From Bacillota bacterium (GTDB taxonomy: Bacteria; Bacillota; Clostridia; Christensenellales; CAG-138), in NCBI GenBank assembly GCA_023461495.1, contig JAEYLA010000143.1:1-8590 (forward strand): a DNA stretch of 8,590 nucleotides, given 5' to 3'. The notes beneath the pieces were generated by a model. It ran no database searches and was not told the DNA's origin. It saw nothing but the letters and a program-made list of their open reading frames with translations. This document shows positions 6,543-8,590 of the stretch, in pieces; position 1 is the stretch's first letter, and each line of letters starts with the position of its first letter. The position numbers were made by a program, and so were the translations under genes.

Positions 6543-8324
6543 TTATTTTTCGATCAATTTCTGCACCGGATCAAAAATGGTAAGCGCTACGCAATCCACC
6601 GGCCCCACATCCGTAATGGCATAATCCTGAATAGCCGTGATGGGCAGGAAAAACATGTACATGAGCGGCTCGGGCAAGTCGCAGCCCAATTGGCGCGCCG
6701 CCACGGTAAGCCGTTCTTCCTGCTGCGCGATCAGCTCGGGTTCTTCATCGCTTACAATGCCGCCCACCGGCAGGGGCAGAAACTCCAATATTTCGCCATC
6801 CGCCACCACCACCTGGCCGCCGCCGTTTGCGATTAAATGGTTGGCCGCAACAGCCATATCCTCCGGGTTCACGCCCATTACGATCAGGTTGTTATCATCG
6901 GGCGCGGCGGAGGACGCCATGGCGCCTTTTTTCAGCGTCCATCCCGAGCAAAACGCGAGGGATTGGTTCCCGTTCCGGCCAAACCGCTCCAGCACCGATA
7001 CCATCGCCACGTCCTGCCCGATATCCGGCAGGATGACATTGTTCTCCACCTTGAGCGTAACGTCCTTGCGCTTGCGCACGAAGGGTCCCTTTACATCCAT
7101 GGAAAGGACCTTGGCTTCACCGTTTGCAATGGCGACCCGGTATTCAAAATCTGCCTTGGTGGTCTTTTTGCATTTTAGCTCGCTGCTGAGCACCGCGCTC
7201 CGCTTTGGCGCATTGAGCGCATAGTTGAGCTTTTTGTTCTGCGCCACGACCCGCCCGTTGGTGATTACCGTTTGCACCTGGAAGGATTCGGGGCTGTCAA
7301 TCAAGAGAATGTCCGCAACGCGGCCCGGGGATATGGAGCCGATCAGGTGGTCGATGCGATATGCCTCGGCGCTGTTGATCGTGGCCATCTGGATGGCGGT
7401 AATGGGCGGCACGCCCGCGGCAATCGCCAGGCGGACGACCTGATCCAGATGCCCCTTGTTAAGCACATCCGTAGCGGTCACATCATCCGTACAAAAGCTT
7501 ACGCGCCGCGCGAGCGCGGGGTTCACCTCGGTAATGGCGCGGATATTCTCCTTGAGGAAGTGCGTAACGGAGGATTCGCGGATGAGCATATGCATGCCCT
7601 TTCGCATTTTTTCCACGACTTCCTCGTGCGTATAGCTTTCATGGTCCAGCCGCACACCGCTGCATAAATACCCGTTCAGGTCGTTTCCTGTGGCCATGGG
7701 CGCGCAGCCGAATATGGGAAGCCGGTTTTGCATGGCGTGCGCAAGCGCACCCAGTGTATCCTCGTCCTCCTCCAGCACCGCTTCGCGCACGAGTTCCCAT
7801 ACGCCAAAGCATTCAGGCCACTTCTGTACTTCTTCATGTACTTCTTTTGTAAAATTGAATGCGACAGTGGATTGGGGAATGGTGTAGGGGGTTTTATAGG
7901 GAGCGCCCCAAAATACCTTGAGCGGCGTGTGCTTGATTTCTTCAAAAACCTCCATAAGGCCGGGGAGGCCCGAAACGGATATATATTCATCCAACCCCGA
8001 AATCATGCTGGTGGTACCGCGCGGCACCACAGCCTTGGCGTAACTTGTAATGCTCAGCTTGCTGCATTCGCTGTGGATGTGTCCGTCGATTAGCCCGGGG
8101 GTGAGATAAGTCCCGCTCGCATCGATGATTGCCGTATCGGGGCCCTTATAGGCGTTCACATCCCCAACGGCAACGATCATATCACGATAAATTGCAACAT
8201 CCGCCGGATAAAATTCGCCCGCCATCACGTTCACAAGTGTTCCGTTTTGAACGACAGTATCCGCGGGGAGCTGTGCCCTACCGGCGCGAATCAATTCTTT
8301 CAGGCTGTCAATCTTTGTTTTCAT
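6543..8324 (-). CDS. Adenine deaminase-family amidohydrolase, divergent paralog
   Basis: A 593-aa protein with the full adenine deaminase architecture: N-terminal composite domain, amidohydrolase barrel and the adenine-deaminase C-terminal domain. Kept features are HIH with His82 and His84, WEL with Glu177, DHE at 227-229, TDD with Asp280 and Asp281, and PLPVGGIVSD. Compared with the neighbouring canonical enzyme, several conserved positions differ: HIHIES is HIHSEC, DPHE is GLDE (110-113), the DGH histidine is Cys207, GHLDDH is GHLDQV, and HDSHN is PDDNN (475-479). The pattern is consistent substitution in an intact frame, not decay. It may act on another purine or related heterocycle, or partner the canonical enzyme; deaminase activity on adenine is unproven. 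ATG 8324 is chosen because AAGAGGT lies 6 nt before it; an in-frame ATG at 8447 would read through the leader terminator. First gene of the minus-strand operon. Confidence 0.85.
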   Translation of the reverse strand: MKTKIDSLKELIRAGRAQLPADTVVQNGTLVNVMAGEFYPADVAIYRDMIVAVGDVNAYKGPDTAIIDASGTYLTPGLIDGHIHSECSKLSITSYAKAVVPRGTTSMISGLDEYISVSGLPGLMEVFEEIKHTPLKVFWGAPYKTPYTIPQSTVAFNFTKEVHEEVQKWPECFGVWELVREAVLEEDEDTLGALAHAMQNRLPIFGCAPMATGNDLNGYLCSGVRLDHESYTHEEVVEKMRKGMHMLIRESSVTHFLKENIRAITEVNPALARRVSFCTDDVTATDVLNKGHLDQVVRLAIAAGVPPITAIQMATINSAEAYRIDHLIGSISPGRVADILLIDSPESFQVQTVITNGRVVAQNKKLNYALNAPKRSAVLSSELKCKKTTKADFEYRVAIANGEAKVLSMDVKGPFVRKRKDVTLKVENNVILPDIGQDVAMVSVLERFGRNGNQSLAFCSGWTLKKGAMASSAAPDDNNLIVMGVNPEDMAVAANHLIANGGGQVVVADGEILEFLPLPVGGIVSDEEPELIAQQEERLTVAARQLGCDLPEPLMYMFFLPITAIQDYAITDVGPVDCVALTIFDPVQKLIEK

Positions 8325-8330
8325 GTGCAC

Positions 8331-8337
8331 ACCTCTT
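8331..8337 (-). promoter_or_regulatory. Ribosome binding site of the divergent deaminase paralog
   Basis: On the minus strand AAGAGGT lies 6 nt before ATG 8324, directly downstream of the leader hairpin and its U-run. It decides the start against the in-frame ATG at 8447. Confidence 0.8.
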
Positions 8338-8362
8338 GCATAAATGATGTGGGAATATATAT

Positions 8363-8415
8363 AAAAAGCGCCGCTTTTGGAGGGAAACCAGGCTTCCCGT
8401 CCTGAAAGCGGCGCT
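8363..8415 (-). terminator. Leader terminator/attenuator hairpin upstream of the deaminase operon
   Basis: On the minus strand AGCGCCGCTTT (8415-8405) pairs perfectly with AAAGCGGCGCT (8377-8367). Inside, GGA/TCC and GGGAA/TTCCC (8379-8386 with 8394-8402, one bulge) extend the stem to a 7-nt loop. The 3' arm runs straight into UUUUU and then an A/U-alternating tract, as in an intrinsic terminator. It lies between the promoter and the first ribosome site, so it would stop transcription before any gene is read unless overridden. Confidence 0.82.
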
Positions 8416-8493
8416 GCGATGCACCTGTCGAATTTTACTTTGAACATATTCTTTTATATGCGTGCCATCCACTGTGCGACTTACGTTTTTCGA

Positions 8494-8523
8494 ATTATAC
8501 TATGTTGCTTTTTTGCCTGTCAA
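8494..8523 (-). promoter_or_regulatory. Sigma-A-type promoter of the deaminase-BMP operon
   Basis: On the minus strand a perfect TTGACA (-35, 8523-8518) and a perfect TATAAT (-10, 8499-8494) are separated by 18 nt. Transcription should start near 8487. The A/T-rich sequence upstream (8534-8570) could act as an UP element. Confidence 0.85.
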
Positions 8524-8556
8524 CAGTTGATGCTCAAAAATATATTATATTTGCAA

Positions 8557-8570
8557 CAAAAATATTTTTG
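8557..8570. repeat. Perfect 14-bp palindrome upstream of the operon promoter
   Basis: CAAAAATATTTTTG reads the same on both strands and lies about 34 bp upstream of the -35 box. It may be an operator or activator site, or simply an A/T-rich UP element. A TATAAT on the plus strand at 8578-8583 leaves open a divergent promoter for a gene beyond the window edge, but no good -35 accompanies it. Confidence 0.4.
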
Positions 8571-8590
8571 TCCTGCATATAATGTGCCTT

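Larger units (their letters stand above)
8325..8487 (-). promoter_or_regulatory. 5' leader with putative attenuator or riboswitch of unrecognised class
   Basis: About 160 nt separate the predicted transcription start (near 8487) from ATG 8324. The first 70 or so nucleotides before the terminator can form other short pairings: CATAT (8456-8460) with ATATG (8445-8449); GTCG near the 5' end with CGAC just before the 3' part; and GATgGCAC (8469-8462) with GTGCATC (8424-8418), one bulge, ending 3 nt from the terminator arm. This is the usual layout of a ligand- or protein-controlled attenuator. The conserved core of the purine (guanine/adenine) aptamer and the T-box GGTGG element are not seen. The class is therefore unknown. 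Confidence 0.5.

Noticed and set aside
8416..8487. Purine (guanine/adenine) riboswitch aptamer or T-box in the leader
   Set aside because: The conserved core and loop sequences of the purine aptamer and the T-box GGTGG element were not found by eye on the minus strand. An unknown aptamer remains possible and is reported separately.
1..8590. tRNA, rRNA, CRISPR array, insertion sequence or phage genes
   Set aside because: No clover-leaf, spaced direct repeats, transposase motifs or terminal repeats were seen; the window is almost fully occupied by metabolic genes.

Overview
The window is a purine-breakdown locus, probably from an anaerobic Firmicute (Clostridia-type). The signs are strong GGAGG-like ribosome binding sites, a consensus TTGACA/TATAAT promoter, a lipoprotein substrate-binding protein of the basic membrane protein (BMP) family with an Ala/Pro/Thr-rich linker, and a three-subunit molybdenum hydroxylase. 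Genes are moderately GC-rich, while the promoter region at the right end is very AT-rich. Species cannot be named from the sequence.

Left part (1-3324, + strand): a tightly overlapping three-gene operon for a xanthine dehydrogenase-type enzyme, in the order molybdopterin subunit (5' end cut by the window edge), 2Fe-2S subunit, FAD subunit. The two junctions overlap by 4 and 7 nt and each internal gene has its own Shine-Dalgarno sequence. Middle (3325-3495): a convergent intergenic region holding a strong hairpin terminator usable in both directions and an unassigned short open frame that may be a gene remnant.

Right part (8590-3496, - strand): a second operon read leftwards. A sigma-A-like promoter (-35 at 8518-8523, -10 at 8494-8499) drives a leader of about 160 nt. 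The leader contains a terminator-type hairpin with a U-run just before the first ribosome binding site, the layout of a transcription attenuator or riboswitch of unrecognised class. Then come two adjacent adenine deaminase-family genes and a BMP-type lipoprotein. The second deaminase (4789-6519) keeps every canonical motif. The first (6543-8324) is a divergent paralog with several active-site residues replaced.

Inferred joint function: the BMP lipoprotein captures a purine at the cell surface, adenine deaminase converts adenine to hypoxanthine plus ammonia, and the molybdenum hydroxylase interconverts hypoxanthine, xanthine and urate. The ABC ATPase and permeases needed by the BMP protein, and the molybdenum-cofactor maturation genes, are not in the window. 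The most interesting points are the divergent deaminase paralog and the unidentified leader element that precedes it.
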